Below are positions 26,295 to 35,180 of a stretch of 64,000 nt of DNA, in pieces. The translations under genes were made by a program, and so were the position numbers. Origin of the DNA: Pollutimonas harenae (GTDB taxonomy: Bacteria > Pseudomonadota > Gammaproteobacteria > Burkholderiales > Burkholderiaceae_B); NCBI RefSeq assembly GCF_004153685.1, contig NZ_SDQD01000001.1:620001-684000 (forward strand), given 5' to 3'. Positions within the stretch are counted from its first letter, which is position 1. Each line of letters begins with the position of its first letter. The notes under the pieces were generated by a model that was not told where the DNA came from, did not search any database, and worked only from the letters and a program-made list of their open reading frames with translations.

Positions 26295-27494
26295 ATGGTC
26301 AAGTTGAAGAAATTAGCGCTGGCATTCGCTGCTTGCGGCGTCCTCATGACGACCGCAGCCTCTGCCGAAGTCAAGGTTGGTGCGGTCTACCCATTCAGTG
26401 GCGCCCTTGCCTTGCTGGGTCAGGAAAGCTTCCGTGGCCTAGAGATCGCCGTCAACGAAATGAACAAGGCCGGCGGGCTCAACGGCGAACAGATCACCAT
26501 CCTGAAAGCCGATGCGGTTGACCCGACGCAAGCCGTATCCGAAACCAAACGACTAACTTCTGAAGACGTTGCAGCGGTATTCGGCAGCTATGCCTCCGGT
26601 ATTTCATATGCCGCAACACCCGTCACCGAGCTGGCTGGCATTCCCTACTTCGAGCTGGGGGCCACGGCGCACAAAATCACGACTCGCGGCTATAAGTATC
26701 TGTTCCGCAGCAATCCCAATACCGGCCTTTATGGCGTTTCGGTCGTCAACGCCCTGCATGAAACCATTGCCCCTGGCATGGGCATGAGCAAAGACGACAT
26801 CGTCATCGGCATCATCCACGAAGACGGCCCTTACGGCACCGACGTAGGCGCCACCGAAAAAGCGCGCGCCAGTGAGTTGGGCTACAAAGTCGCCGAAGTT
26901 CTGCCTTATTCGGCTAAAACCGTCGATCTTTCCTCCTTGATACTTCGACTCAAGGGCGCTGGCGTCAATGTAGTGCTGCATACCGCATACCAGAACGATG
27001 CCATTTTGTTCTTCAGCCAGGCCAAAGCAGCTGGCTTCGATCCCAAAATCATCATTGGTGCGGGTGGCGGCTACTCGCTGGCCGATACAGCCAAGGCAGT
27101 CGGTCCCGACATGAATGGCGTGTTCGACCTCGATTTTCCGCAGGCATCCATCAACCCCGAAGGCGCCCCCGGACTCAAGGATTTCCTCAGTGCCTATAAA
27201 GCAGCCTATAACGCCGAGCCGCAATCCGGCCACAGCCTGGCCAACTATGTAGGCGCCAAAGCATTCCTCGAAGCCATGGCCAACGCAAAATCCACCGATC
27301 CCGACAAAATCCGCGAAGCCGTCCTGGCTTACAAAAAAGACGTCGGCACGACAGCCAATGGCTGGGCCTTTGACTTCGGCGAAGACGGACAGAACAATGC
27401 GTCCACCTTCTATCTCATGCAATGGCAAAAAGATGACCTGGTCACTATTGCCCCCGAGAACCTCGCTTTAGGCAAACCTGTTTTCAACAAGTAA
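26295..27494 (+). CDS. LIV-type periplasmic substrate-binding protein
   Basis: This is a 399-residue type 1 periplasmic binding protein with a signal peptide (MVKLKKLALAFAACGVLMTT, cleavage near ASA-EV). The family opening KVGAVYPFSGALALLGQESF is at residues 26-45, and NEMNKAGGLNGEQI follows. The ribosome-binding site AAGGAG is well placed. It opens the operon SBP-livH-livMG-livF-QOR-SDR. The substrate is not evident; the neighbouring GMC and AroE-like enzymes suggest a hydroxylated or cyclic carboxylic acid rather than an amino acid, as inference. Confidence 0.88.
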   Translation: MVKLKKLALAFAACGVLMTTAASAEVKVGAVYPFSGALALLGQESFRGLEIAVNEMNKAGGLNGEQITILKADAVDPTQAVSETKRLTSEDVAAVFGSYASGISYAATPVTELAGIPYFELGATAHKITTRGYKYLFRSNPNTGLYGVSVVNALHETIAPGMGMSKDDIVIGIIHEDGPYGTDVGATEKARASELGYKVAEVLPYSAKTVDLSSLILRLKGAGVNVVLHTAYQNDAILFFSQAKAAGFDPKIIIGAGGGYSLADTAKAVGPDMNGVFDLDFPQASINPEGAPGLKDFLSAYKAAYNAEPQSGHSLANYVGAKAFLEAMANAKSTDPDKIREAVLAYKKDVGTTANGWAFDFGEDGQNNASTFYLMQWQKDDLVTIAPENLALGKPVFNK

Positions 27495-27521
27495 TAACGA
27501 TCGCTGTTCTTTAAAAACACG

Positions 27522-27548
27522 GGCGTCCTGGCGGATGCCTGGTTTTTT
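27522..27548 (+). terminator. Attenuator-like terminator between binding-protein gene and livH
   Basis: GGCGTCC (27522-27528) pairs with GGATGCC (27533-27539, one G-U pair) around a TGGC loop and is followed after three bases by six Ts. It lies inside the operon, so partial termination would lower permease expression relative to the binding protein. Confidence 0.55.
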
Positions 27549-27569
27549 CTTATTACTCAAGGTTGTGCC

Positions 27570-28436
27570 ATGGATATCTTCATACAGTTGCTCATCAACG
27601 GATTGCTGCTGGGCGGCGCCTACACCATTATTAGCCTGGGCCTGACGCTGATTTTCGGTGTCGTGCGTGTTGTCAATTTCGCCCACGGCGATTTTTTGAT
27701 GGTCGGCATGTATATGGTTTACCTGCTAGCCGCCAATTTTGGCATTCACCCTTACGTCGGCCTGATCCCCATCGCGGTCATTCTATTTGCCCTGGGCGCG
27801 CTCACACAAAAAGTCATCATCGAACCCTTGCTTAATTCTGACGAGCACATACAGATTTTTGCCACAGTCGGCTTATCCACGATTCTGCTGAACCTGGCAC
27901 TGGTCCTGTTCGGCGCCAACGTGTTCCGGGCATCGGTCGAGACAGGCGTCACTCCCCTCAACATAGGCGGCTACACCATGGTGTCGGGCCAGATCATTAC
28001 CTTTCTGATAGCCATCTGCCTGGCCGTACTGTTGCACCTGTTCATGCACCGCACCTACCTTGGTCGGGCGCTGCGCGCCGTGGCCCAACATCGTTACGCA
28101 GCCCTGCTGATGGGCGTAAACGTCAAGCATGTGTACATTGTGGCGTTTGGCCTGGGAACCGCTTTCGTGGGTATCGCCGCCGGCCTGCTGGCACCGCAGT
28201 ATCCCGTCTTTCCTACTGTCGGCACTTACTTTGTACTGACCGCCTTCGTCATTGTGGTGCTCGGCGGCATGGGCAGCCTGTACGGCGCAGTCGCCGGCTC
28301 CATGATTATCGGCGTCATCGACACGCTGGCCGGCTACTACATTGCTCCCGACTTGAAAGAAGTCGTCTACTTCGGCATTTTCCTGCTGATACTCGTCGTC
28401 CGACCCAACGGCCTGTTTGGCTTTGGCACAGAATAA
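27570..28436 (+). CDS. livH: LIV-type ABC transporter permease (LivH)
   Basis: This is a 288-residue permease with the LivH pattern LLINGLLLGGAYTIISLGLT and IFGVVRVVNFAHGDFLMVG in the first 45 residues. The ATPase-contact loop is LGRALRAVAQHRYAALLMG near residue 165. Eight or so membrane segments are visible and the length is typical. It partners with the permease half of the following fused LivM-LivG protein, which begins 10 bases downstream. Confidence 0.92.
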   Translation: MDIFIQLLINGLLLGGAYTIISLGLTLIFGVVRVVNFAHGDFLMVGMYMVYLLAANFGIHPYVGLIPIAVILFALGALTQKVIIEPLLNSDEHIQIFATVGLSTILLNLALVLFGANVFRASVETGVTPLNIGGYTMVSGQIITFLIAICLAVLLHLFMHRTYLGRALRAVAQHRYAALLMGVNVKHVYIVAFGLGTAFVGIAAGLLAPQYPVFPTVGTYFVLTAFVIVVLGGMGSLYGAVAGSMIIGVIDTLAGYYIAPDLKEVVYFGIFLLILVVRPNGLFGFGTE

Positions 28437-28446
28437 GGAGTGAGCC

Positions 28447-30228
28447 TTGTTTCCTGATTTTCGTAGTCCCAAGGCCTATGTCAGCGTTATTCTGATGGCC
28501 ATCATGCTCTTGATCCCCGTGGTCATGGGCACGTCCTTCTGGACCAACCTTTTTGTACTGCTTTTTGTTTTCTCGGCGCTCTCTGTGGCCTGGAATATCG
28601 TGGGTGGTTACGCGGGCCAATTATCCCTCGGACATGCCGTGTTCTATGGCATAGGCGGCTACACCGCCACACTGCTTACCCAGAACTTCGGCATTACACC
28701 CTGGCTGGGCATGTTTGCCGGTGCCATTATTTCGGGCCTGGTCGCCGTCATCATCAGCTACCCTACCCTGCGCCTGAAGGGGCCTTTCTTCGCGTTGGCC
28801 ACCATTGCCATTCTCGAAGTAGTGCGCCTGCTGGTCATCCACGAAGAAAGCTGGACAGGCGGCTCCAGTGGCATCAGCATCCCCCTGAGCATAGGCTGGA
28901 CCTGGATTGTTTTCCGCGAAAAGATCAACTACGTCTACATCGCATTTTTCATTTTCGTCATGGTGGTGTGGGCCTCATGGTATGTGCGCAAATCACGCAT
29001 GGGCCATTATCTGATCGCCATCCGCGAGCGCGAGGACGCCGCCAGGGCGGTCGGCATCGCAACGGCCAAAATAAAAATACGGGCCGCCGTGATTTCCGCC
29101 ATGCTCACCAGCATTGTCGGTACCTTTCACATTACCTACCTTACTTTTGTCGACCCCGCCTCCGCCTTCTCGCTCGAGCTATCCATTCAAATAGCCATGT
29201 TCGCCCTGATCGGCGGACTGGGTACGATTTCGGGGCCTATTGCAGGAGCCTTCCTGGTGCTGCCCATTGCCGAGCTGGCGCGCGGCTGGCTCAGCAGCGT
29301 AGGTAATGGCATGCACGGACTGGTCTACGGCATTATCCTGGTTGTTGTCGTGCTCACCATTCCTCACGGGCTGGCAGGCGCATTCGGTCCACGTATAGAA
29401 AAGCTGCTGGCCAAACTGCCTTACCTGGGGATCCGTCCCGCCAAACTTGAACCCAAGCACGAGATGGCCAGCGGCCATGCCATCAACCCCGGGAAACCCG
29501 TGCTGAAAGCCGAGGGGCTATATAAAAACTTTGGTGGCCTGAAGGCCACCGACAATGTCTCCCTGGAGCTCTACCAGAACGAGATTCTGGCCATCATAGG
29601 TCCTAACGGTGCAGGCAAAACCACCGTATTCAATCAGATGTCGGGTTTTCTTAGGCCCGACAAAGGCACGGTCTCGCTGCTCGATCGGGACGGCAACTGG
29701 GTACACTGCAAGACACCCGACGAATTCGCCCACAAAGGCCTGGGCCGCACCTTCCAGACAGCCAAGCCGTTCACCGGCCTGACAGTACTCGAAAACATCA
29801 TGCTCGGAGCCTTCATCGGCACCTCCAACCGTGATGAGGCCGAACAAATCGCTCTCGAGGTCGCCGAACAAACCGACTTGACCGGCCTCCTGCAAACCGA
29901 AGCCCGCAACCTGACGGTCGGAGGCATGAAGCGCCTGGAAATCGCCCGTGCACTGGCCATCCGTCCCAAGATCCTGCTGCTCGACGAGGTCATGGCCGGC
30001 CTGAATCCGGCCGACCTTGAAAAGGCGGTCATCATGCTGCGCCGAATCCGCGACTCGGGCGTATCCATCTTGCTTATCGAGCACATGATGCAGGCCACCA
30101 TGGCCTTGTCTGACCGAATCATCGTCATCAACGAAGGCAAGGTCCTGGTCAGTGGACCACCCAAAGAAGTGGTCGAGAATCCGGCCGTTATCGAAGCATA
30201 TCTGGGCAAGGAGTTCGCCGATGCTTAA
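28447..30228 (+). CDS. Fused LIV-type ABC transporter permease-ATPase (LivM-LivG)
   Basis: This is a 593-residue fusion. Residues 1 to about 320 are a LivM permease (AWNIVGGYAGQLSLGHAVFY near residue 40, AIREREDAARAVGI near residue 193). A linker around 325-350 leads to a LivG ATPase with Walker A GPNGAGKTT near residue 385, the signature variant NLTVGGMKRLE near residue 490 and Walker B ILLLDEVMAGLNP. The start is a TTG at 28447 preceded by AAGGAG. Separate LivM and LivG genes are the rule, although fusions are known. It stops inside the start region of livF (overlap of 8 bases). Confidence 0.91.
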   Translation: MFPDFRSPKAYVSVILMAIMLLIPVVMGTSFWTNLFVLLFVFSALSVAWNIVGGYAGQLSLGHAVFYGIGGYTATLLTQNFGITPWLGMFAGAIISGLVAVIISYPTLRLKGPFFALATIAILEVVRLLVIHEESWTGGSSGISIPLSIGWTWIVFREKINYVYIAFFIFVMVVWASWYVRKSRMGHYLIAIREREDAARAVGIATAKIKIRAAVISAMLTSIVGTFHITYLTFVDPASAFSLELSIQIAMFALIGGLGTISGPIAGAFLVLPIAELARGWLSSVGNGMHGLVYGIILVVVVLTIPHGLAGAFGPRIEKLLAKLPYLGIRPAKLEPKHEMASGHAINPGKPVLKAEGLYKNFGGLKATDNVSLELYQNEILAIIGPNGAGKTTVFNQMSGFLRPDKGTVSLLDRDGNWVHCKTPDEFAHKGLGRTFQTAKPFTGLTVLENIMLGAFIGTSNRDEAEQIALEVAEQTDLTGLLQTEARNLTVGGMKRLEIARALAIRPKILLLDEVMAGLNPADLEKAVIMLRRIRDSGVSILLIEHMMQATMALSDRIIVINEGKVLVSGPPKEVVENPAVIEAYLGKEFADA

Positions 30229-30925
30229 AGTTTCCAATCTGCATTCCGGCTATGGCAAAACACAGGTGCTCAATGGTCTGGATTTTGAAGTCAACAAGGG
30301 CGAAATCGTTACCTTGATTGGGGCCAATGGTGCCGGCAAGACCACCACCCTGAAAACCCTATGCGGCGTTATTCCTGCCATGTCGGGAACCATAGAGTTC
30401 GAAGGCCGGGATCTAACCGGTCATACCACCTACGATGTGGTGGAAAGCGGTATCAGCATGATCCCTGAGGGCCGGCAGCTATTCCCCAACTTTACCGTCC
30501 GCGACAATCTCATCATGGGCTCGTTCAAGCGCTCAGCACGCCCCATCGTTCAGCAGAAGATGGACGAGGTTCTGCAAATCTTCCCGCGGGTCAAAGAACG
30601 CCTGGATCAGCTTGCCGGATCTTTATCCGGCGGAGAGCAGCAAATGGTGGCCATCGCCCGCGGCATGATGGCCAATCCCAAGCTGCTCATGTTCGATGAG
30701 CCCTCATTGGGGCTGTCGCCCATACTGGTGCAGCAAATGTTCGACATTGTGCGCGATATTACCAACCACGGCGTTACGGTTTTATTGGTCGAACAAAACG
30801 TATTCAAAACCCTGCGCCTGGCCGACCGCGGCTATGTCCTCGAAAACGGTGCCATCGTCATGACAGGCACCGGCGAGGAGCTGCTGGGCAACGCACACAT
30901 CAAGAAAGCCTATCTCGGTCATTAA
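30221..30925 (+). CDS. livF: LIV-type ABC transporter ATPase (LivF)
   Basis: This is a 234-residue ATPase starting MLKVSNLHSGYGKTQVLNGL. Walker A GANGAGKTT is near residue 36, the signature is SLSGGEQQM and Walker B is LLMFDEPSLGLSP. Unlike the LivF at 16044-16769 it keeps the Walker A lysine. I chose the ATG at 30221 because GCAAGGAG precedes it; the frame is open upstream within livMG. It completes the second LIV importer. Confidence 0.92.
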   Translation: MLKVSNLHSGYGKTQVLNGLDFEVNKGEIVTLIGANGAGKTTTLKTLCGVIPAMSGTIEFEGRDLTGHTTYDVVESGISMIPEGRQLFPNFTVRDNLIMGSFKRSARPIVQQKMDEVLQIFPRVKERLDQLAGSLSGGEQQMVAIARGMMANPKLLMFDEPSLGLSPILVQQMFDIVRDITNHGVTVLLVEQNVFKTLRLADRGYVLENGAIVMTGTGEELLGNAHIKKAYLGH

Positions 30926-30943
30926 TGCCAGTTAATTGTTAAT

Positions 30944-30970
30944 GCTGCCAAAGGCGTCACCTTTGGCAGC
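30944..30970. repeat. Intercistronic hairpin between livF and quinone oxidoreductase
   Basis: GCTGCCAAAGG (30944-30954) and CCTTTGGCAGC (30960-30970) form a perfect 11-bp stem with a 5-base loop between livF and the next gene. No T-run follows, so it may be an mRNA stabiliser or processing boundary rather than a terminator. Confidence 0.55.
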
Positions 30971-30996
30971 CCCAGCATCAAGCGAGAAACAACATC

Positions 30997-31995
30997 ATGT
31001 CTACATCATTCAAATTCATCGACCATGGGCAAGGCGGCGCAGCAAGCTGCATGCAGATCAGCGAACGGGAAATTCCACAGCCTGCCGGGCGGCAGGTCCT
31101 GATCGCCGTGCATTATGCCGGCGTGAATCGTCCCGACGTCCTGCAGCGCTCGGGGCTTTATCCACCTCCTCCGGGTGCATCACCCTATTTGGGTCTGGAA
31201 GTATCGGGCATCGTCACTGCCGTCGGCCCCGACGTGCAAGATCGCAAGATTGGCGACAAGGTCTGCGCGCTGACGCCTGGTGGCGGCTACGCCGAGTACT
31301 GTCTGGCCGACGAACGCCATTGCCTGCCTGTACCCAAAGGGATGGACATGGTCAGTGCCGCCTGTATTCCCGAGAACTACTTCACCGTCTGGACCAATGT
31401 CTTTGAACGCGGCCATCTGCGCAAAGGCGAAAAAATTCTGGTCCACGGCGGCTCCAGCGGCATAGGCCTGACGGCCATCCAGCTTGCCCACGCATTCGGC
31501 GCCGAAGTCTGGACCACTGTGGGCAACACTGAAAAAGCCCAAGCCTGCAAAAAAGCCGGCGCCTCACATACCATTCTGTACAAGGAACAAGACTTCAAGG
31601 AAGTCATCCTGAAAGACACCGACCGCTACGGCATGGACCTTATTCTTGATATGGTGGGCGGTGAATATATCAATCGCAATATCCACACCCTGGCGCTCAA
31701 TGGTCGCCTGGTGCAAATCGCCTTTCTGCAAGGCAGCAAAGATCACATCGATGCCACGCCTTTGATGACCAAACGCCTGACCTTCACTGGCTCAACCCTG
31801 CGTCCTCGTAGCGACGAAGACAAAGGACAGATCGCCCAGGCCTTGATCGAACACGTCGTTCCGCTTATGGAGCAAGGGCGCTGTACTCCCATCATACATA
31901 GCGTATTCCCCATGCACGAGGCACAAAAGGCGCATGAGCTCATGGAAAGCAGCACGCATATCGGCAAGATTGCACTGAAGATCAAGGATGAATGA
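30997..31995 (+). CDS. NAD(P)H-quinone oxidoreductase, PIG3/zeta-crystallin type
   Basis: This is a 332-residue zinc-independent MDR-family oxidoreductase. Its N-terminal GroES-like half contains HYAGVNRPDVLQRSGLYPPP, the PIG3-type motif; the cofactor half has VHGGSSGIGLTAIQLAHAFG near residue 150. It lacks the zinc ligands of alcohol dehydrogenases. It is in the same direction as the LIV operon and overlaps the following SDR by four bases. It may reduce an enone or quinone-like intermediate of the pathway served by the importer. Confidence 0.87.
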   Translation: MSTSFKFIDHGQGGAASCMQISEREIPQPAGRQVLIAVHYAGVNRPDVLQRSGLYPPPPGASPYLGLEVSGIVTAVGPDVQDRKIGDKVCALTPGGGYAEYCLADERHCLPVPKGMDMVSAACIPENYFTVWTNVFERGHLRKGEKILVHGGSSGIGLTAIQLAHAFGAEVWTTVGNTEKAQACKKAGASHTILYKEQDFKEVILKDTDRYGMDLILDMVGGEYINRNIHTLALNGRLVQIAFLQGSKDHIDATPLMTKRLTFTGSTLRPRSDEDKGQIAQALIEHVVPLMEQGRCTPIIHSVFPMHEAQKAHELMESSTHIGKIALKIKDE

Positions 31996-32756
31996 TGAGA
32001 TTCAGCAATAAGACCGCATTGGTCACCGGTGCCGTGGGTGGCATAGGATCAGCCATCGTCAGGGCGCTGGTCGCCGAGGGCGCCAGCGTAGGCATGGTCG
32101 ACACCAATGCAGTGGCAGGCCAGGCCCTGGGAGCAGAGCTGACAGCCGCGGGCCACAAAGTGTTTTATGTCAGTGCCGATGTCGGTCAGTTTGCCGAATG
32201 CGAAGCGGCCGTTTCCGCCATCAAGACAAAGTTGGGCACCATCGACATCCTGGTCAATAACGTAGGCATCTCACCCAAGCAAAATGGCAAGGCGCTTAAA
32301 GTATGGGAAATGCCGCCCCAGGAATGGGACACCGTGATGTCGGTCAACCTGAACAGCGCCTTCTACATGACCCGTCTGGTTACACCAGACATGATCCAGA
32401 AGCGCGACGGCCGCATCATCAATATGTCGTCCGTGGCCGGCAAAGCCTACTGCGATATTGTCGCCGCGCATTATGCGGCCACCAAGGCAGCCCTGATCGG
32501 TGCCACCCGCCACTGGGCCGCCGACTTGGGAGAATACAACATTACTGTCAATGGCCTGGCGCCAGGACGCATCAGCACTCCACTGCTGAAAATGGTGTCA
32601 CAAGAAACCAACGATGCCGTGGCCCAGGTCACGGCCTTGAAACGCCTGGGTACACCTGAAGAGGTAGCCGACGCCTGCGTCTTTTTCGCATCGGATCAGG
32701 CCCGCTTCGTCACGGGCCAGATCCTGGATGTGGCAGGCGGATGGCTGATGACTTGA
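31992..32756 (+). CDS. Short-chain dehydrogenase/reductase
   Basis: This is a 254-residue classical SDR with VTGAVGGIGSAIVRAL near residue 11, LVNNVGISPKQ near residue 88 and the catalytic YAATK near residue 158. The acidic residue in GMVDTNAVAG favours NAD(H). The start codon overlaps the preceding stop; a second ATG follows immediately, so the exact start is uncertain by one codon. It ends the six-gene operon and probably oxidises a hydroxy intermediate. Confidence 0.87.
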   Translation: MMRFSNKTALVTGAVGGIGSAIVRALVAEGASVGMVDTNAVAGQALGAELTAAGHKVFYVSADVGQFAECEAAVSAIKTKLGTIDILVNNVGISPKQNGKALKVWEMPPQEWDTVMSVNLNSAFYMTRLVTPDMIQKRDGRIINMSSVAGKAYCDIVAAHYAATKAALIGATRHWAADLGEYNITVNGLAPGRISTPLLKMVSQETNDAVAQVTALKRLGTPEEVADACVFFASDQARFVTGQILDVAGGWLMT

Positions 32757-32797
32757 GTCAGGGGGTGAATGCAATCGCTCCCTGGGGCTCAAGCCCA

Positions 32798-33784
32798 TTA
32801 CGGAACAAGCACAGTAGAGCCCACAGTGCCTCTGCTTGCCAGCGCTTCGTGCGCCTTGCCAGCATCACGCAAGGCAAAGGTTTGCCCCACCGTAAGCTGA
32901 ATAGCACCACTGGCCATGAGTTCAAAAAGCGCAGCCGCACCTTCCTGAAAATCAGACGCCTCGGCAGTGTAATGCGAAATCGTCGGACGTGTAATAAAGA
33001 GCGAGCCTCGATTACGCAGTGCCGGCAATGACACCGGCTCTATATCGCCAGACGCCCAGCCATACGACACCATCAGGCCGAAGCGAGCCAGACAATCCAG
33101 CGAGGCTTCAAAGGTATCCTTGCCTACGCTATCGAAGACGATACTGACGCCTCTGCCGTCCGTTAAGACCTTGACCCGCTCGACAAAATCTTCGCTTGAT
33201 GAGTCTATGGCGTGCGCGCAGCCATTTTGCAGCGCCAAACGCTGTTTGTCAGCGCCGCGCACCACGCCAATCACCGTGGCGCCCAGATGCTTGAGCCACT
33301 GTGCCAGAATCAGGCCTACACCTCCTGCCGCAGCGTGCACCAGAACCGTATCGCCCATAGCGATGGGCTTCATGCGCGTAGCCAGGTACCAAGCCGTCAA
33401 TCCTCGGAACAAGGCGCCTGCAGCCACCTCAGGTGCCAGCGACTGATCGGGCAATCGAAAGGCGCGATCTGCAGGGATGTTGCGATACTCCGCGTACGCA
33501 CCCGCCACAGAGTGGCTGTATGCAACGCGGTCTCCCACCTCCAGGCCCGTGACCTGTTTACCTTTAGCCACGACCTTACCGACGGCACTGAAACCCAGGC
33601 CTGTTGGCAAAGGCAAGCCCATGGAGCCCTTGCGTATCTGGATATCGATAAAGTCGACGCTGATCGCCTCTTGCTGCAATGAAACTTCATCATCAGCCGG
33701 GGCCGACAGCGTTTCCTGCACCCACTCAATGGCAGACGGGCCACCGGGTTCATTGACGATGCATTTGCCAAAGACCGTGCTCAT
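32798..33784 (-). CDS. NADPH:quinone oxidoreductase (QorA type)
   Basis: This is a 328-residue zinc-independent MDR protein. FSAVGKVVAKG and VGDRVAYSH mark the catalytic half, and the cofactor motif VHAAAGGVGLILAQWLKHLG is near residue 147; DSVGKDTFEASLDCL follows as in QorA. It is the downstream partner of a DUF1330 gene, 44 bases away on the same strand, and converges with the SDR at 31992. It may protect against or metabolise quinones or enones. Confidence 0.88.
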   Translation of the reverse strand: MSTVFGKCIVNEPGGPSAIEWVQETLSAPADDEVSLQQEAISVDFIDIQIRKGSMGLPLPTGLGFSAVGKVVAKGKQVTGLEVGDRVAYSHSVAGAYAEYRNIPADRAFRLPDQSLAPEVAAGALFRGLTAWYLATRMKPIAMGDTVLVHAAAGGVGLILAQWLKHLGATVIGVVRGADKQRLALQNGCAHAIDSSSEDFVERVKVLTDGRGVSIVFDSVGKDTFEASLDCLARFGLMVSYGWASGDIEPVSLPALRNRGSLFITRPTISHYTAEASDFQEGAAALFELMASGAIQLTVGQTFALRDAGKAHEALASRGTVGSTVLVP

Positions 33785-33828
33785 TATTTCTCCTGTGCTT
33801 TATTTGGAATGCCTGTCAACATCAATAA

Positions 33829-34134
33829 TCAGGGCGCGACGCCATCCAAAAGATAAAGATGGGCACTGGCCGAATCAAACCGGTACTGAATGATGTCCTG
33901 ATAATCCTTGGAATAGTAGAATTCGCGCGCTTTTTCAGGACTGTCAAACTCAATGAACACGATACGCTTGACCTTGCGCCCCCCTTCGATCACCTCGGGG
34001 TCATCCTGCGCGACAAGAAATTTTGCGTCGTACTGCTCGAGCACCGGCTTGACCCGAGGCATATATTCACTAAAAAAATAGCTTGAGTCATTAACCGCCA
34101 ACTCGGCATAGATATAGCCTTTTTGCCCGGACAT
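33829..34134 (-). CDS. DUF1330 domain protein
   Basis: This is a 101-residue protein of the ferredoxin-like dimeric alpha-beta barrel superfamily. The family signatures are GYIYAELAVNDSSYFFSEYM at the start and VFIEFDSPEKAREFYYSKDY near residue 58. Members are of unknown function and often sit in catabolic clusters. It is co-oriented with and upstream of the QorA-type gene and divergent from the hydratase gene at 34236. Confidence 0.85.
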   Translation of the reverse strand: MSGQKGYIYAELAVNDSSYFFSEYMPRVKPVLEQYDAKFLVAQDDPEVIEGGRKVKRIVFIEFDSPEKAREFYYSKDYQDIIQYRFDSASAHLYLLDGVAP

Positions 34135-34235
34135 ATTGTGAGTCTCCTTAATGATATAAATCTATTATTGATTGATCATACCCAAAGAGACAAGCAAGGC
34201 ATCCTTAACCGCCTGCTTTTTTAGGAGAACAGCGA

Positions 34236-35027
34236 ATGCAAGAAAGCGAAGTAGCCCGTCAGGCGGCAGCCAGCCTGAGCGCGCATTGGCGTAACGGCAA
34301 GCACCTTGAGCAGCTGCCCATGGGTCTAAGACCCCGCAATCGTAAAGAAGGGTATGCCATTCAGTCATGGTGGACGCACGAGCTTGGCCAGGACATCGCC
34401 GGCTGGAAAATCGCTGCCACCAGTGCAGCCGGGCAGCGTCACATTGGGGTAAGCGGCCCGTTGGCAGGGCCTGTTTTTGCGGGCAAGATGTTGAGCGATG
34501 GCGCAGGGATTTCACTAGCAGGCAATCGCATGTGTGTGGCCGAGGGTGAGTTCGTTTTCATGATGGGGCAAACGCTGCCGTTTCAATCCAAGCCCTACAC
34601 GCGAGAAGAAGTACTGGCGGCAGTAAGCGCCATCCATCCCGGCATCGAGATACCCAACTCACGCTTCCTGAATTTTGAAGATGCCGGAGAAGCGCAGCTT
34701 ATTGCCGATTGCGCCTGCTCCCATCAGATGGTGCTAGGCGCGGCCGCCACTGATATCGGCGCAATTGATGGACTGATCAACCTTCCTGTACAGGCATCCG
34801 TGAACGATGGACGCCAATTCACAGGTAGCGGTGCCAATGTGCTGGGTGATCCCATCATCGCCCTGTGCTGGTTGGCGAACGAGTTGCGAGAAAATCAACT
34901 AGCCTTGAAGCAAGGACAATTTGTGACTACTGGGTCCTGCGTTGCGCCCATTCCAGTGGCTCCCGGGCAGCGCGTCTCTATGGACTTCGGCTGGGTGGGA
35001 AGTATAAGCGCGAGCTTTATTGAATAG
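34236..35027 (+). CDS. 2-keto-4-pentenoate hydratase-like protein (fumarylacetoacetase family)
   Basis: This is a 263-residue protein of the MhpD-type group of the fumarylacetoacetate hydrolase superfamily. GWKIAATSAAGQRHIGVSGP near residue 49, VAEGEFVFMMG near residue 99 (metal-binding glutamates) and GIEIPNSRF near residue 135 fit the family. These enzymes hydrate 2-hydroxypenta-2,4-dienoates or decarboxylate related acids in aromatic meta-cleavage routes. No ring-cleavage dioxygenase is visible nearby, so its pathway is unclear. A GGAG ribosome-binding site lies 12 bases upstream of the ATG. Confidence 0.85.
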   Translation: MQESEVARQAAASLSAHWRNGKHLEQLPMGLRPRNRKEGYAIQSWWTHELGQDIAGWKIAATSAAGQRHIGVSGPLAGPVFAGKMLSDGAGISLAGNRMCVAEGEFVFMMGQTLPFQSKPYTREEVLAAVSAIHPGIEIPNSRFLNFEDAGEAQLIADCACSHQMVLGAAATDIGAIDGLINLPVQASVNDGRQFTGSGANVLGDPIIALCWLANELRENQLALKQGQFVTTGSCVAPIPVAPGQRVSMDFGWVGSISASFIE

Positions 35028-35130
35028 GCAAACTCCGGCCCAATAGTATGTGTGCCCGGTATGTGCAGTAAGCAACCGAACTCCACCCGGCAATCGTCTT
35101 TTCGCCACGATTGAGGGGCTTGCATGACGT

Positions 35131-35152
35131 CAACATACTGAGTAGTATGTTG
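35131..35152. promoter_or_regulatory. Perfect inverted repeat, probable TetR operator
   Basis: CAACATACT (35131-35139) and AGTATGTTG (35144-35152) are perfect inverted repeats around four bases. They lie directly upstream of the monooxygenase-TetR-epimerase operon. An extra half-site AGTATGT is at 35045-35051. The size and symmetry fit a TetR-family operator, presumably for the protein encoded at 36503. Confidence 0.6.
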
Positions 35153-35180
35153 GCTCTTTGCTATGTTAAACGGAAAGAGT

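Noticed and set aside
34165-34515. 116-codon minus-strand frame ending near the DUF1330 gene
   Set aside because: It overlaps the start of the hydratase gene in antisense and has no family features.
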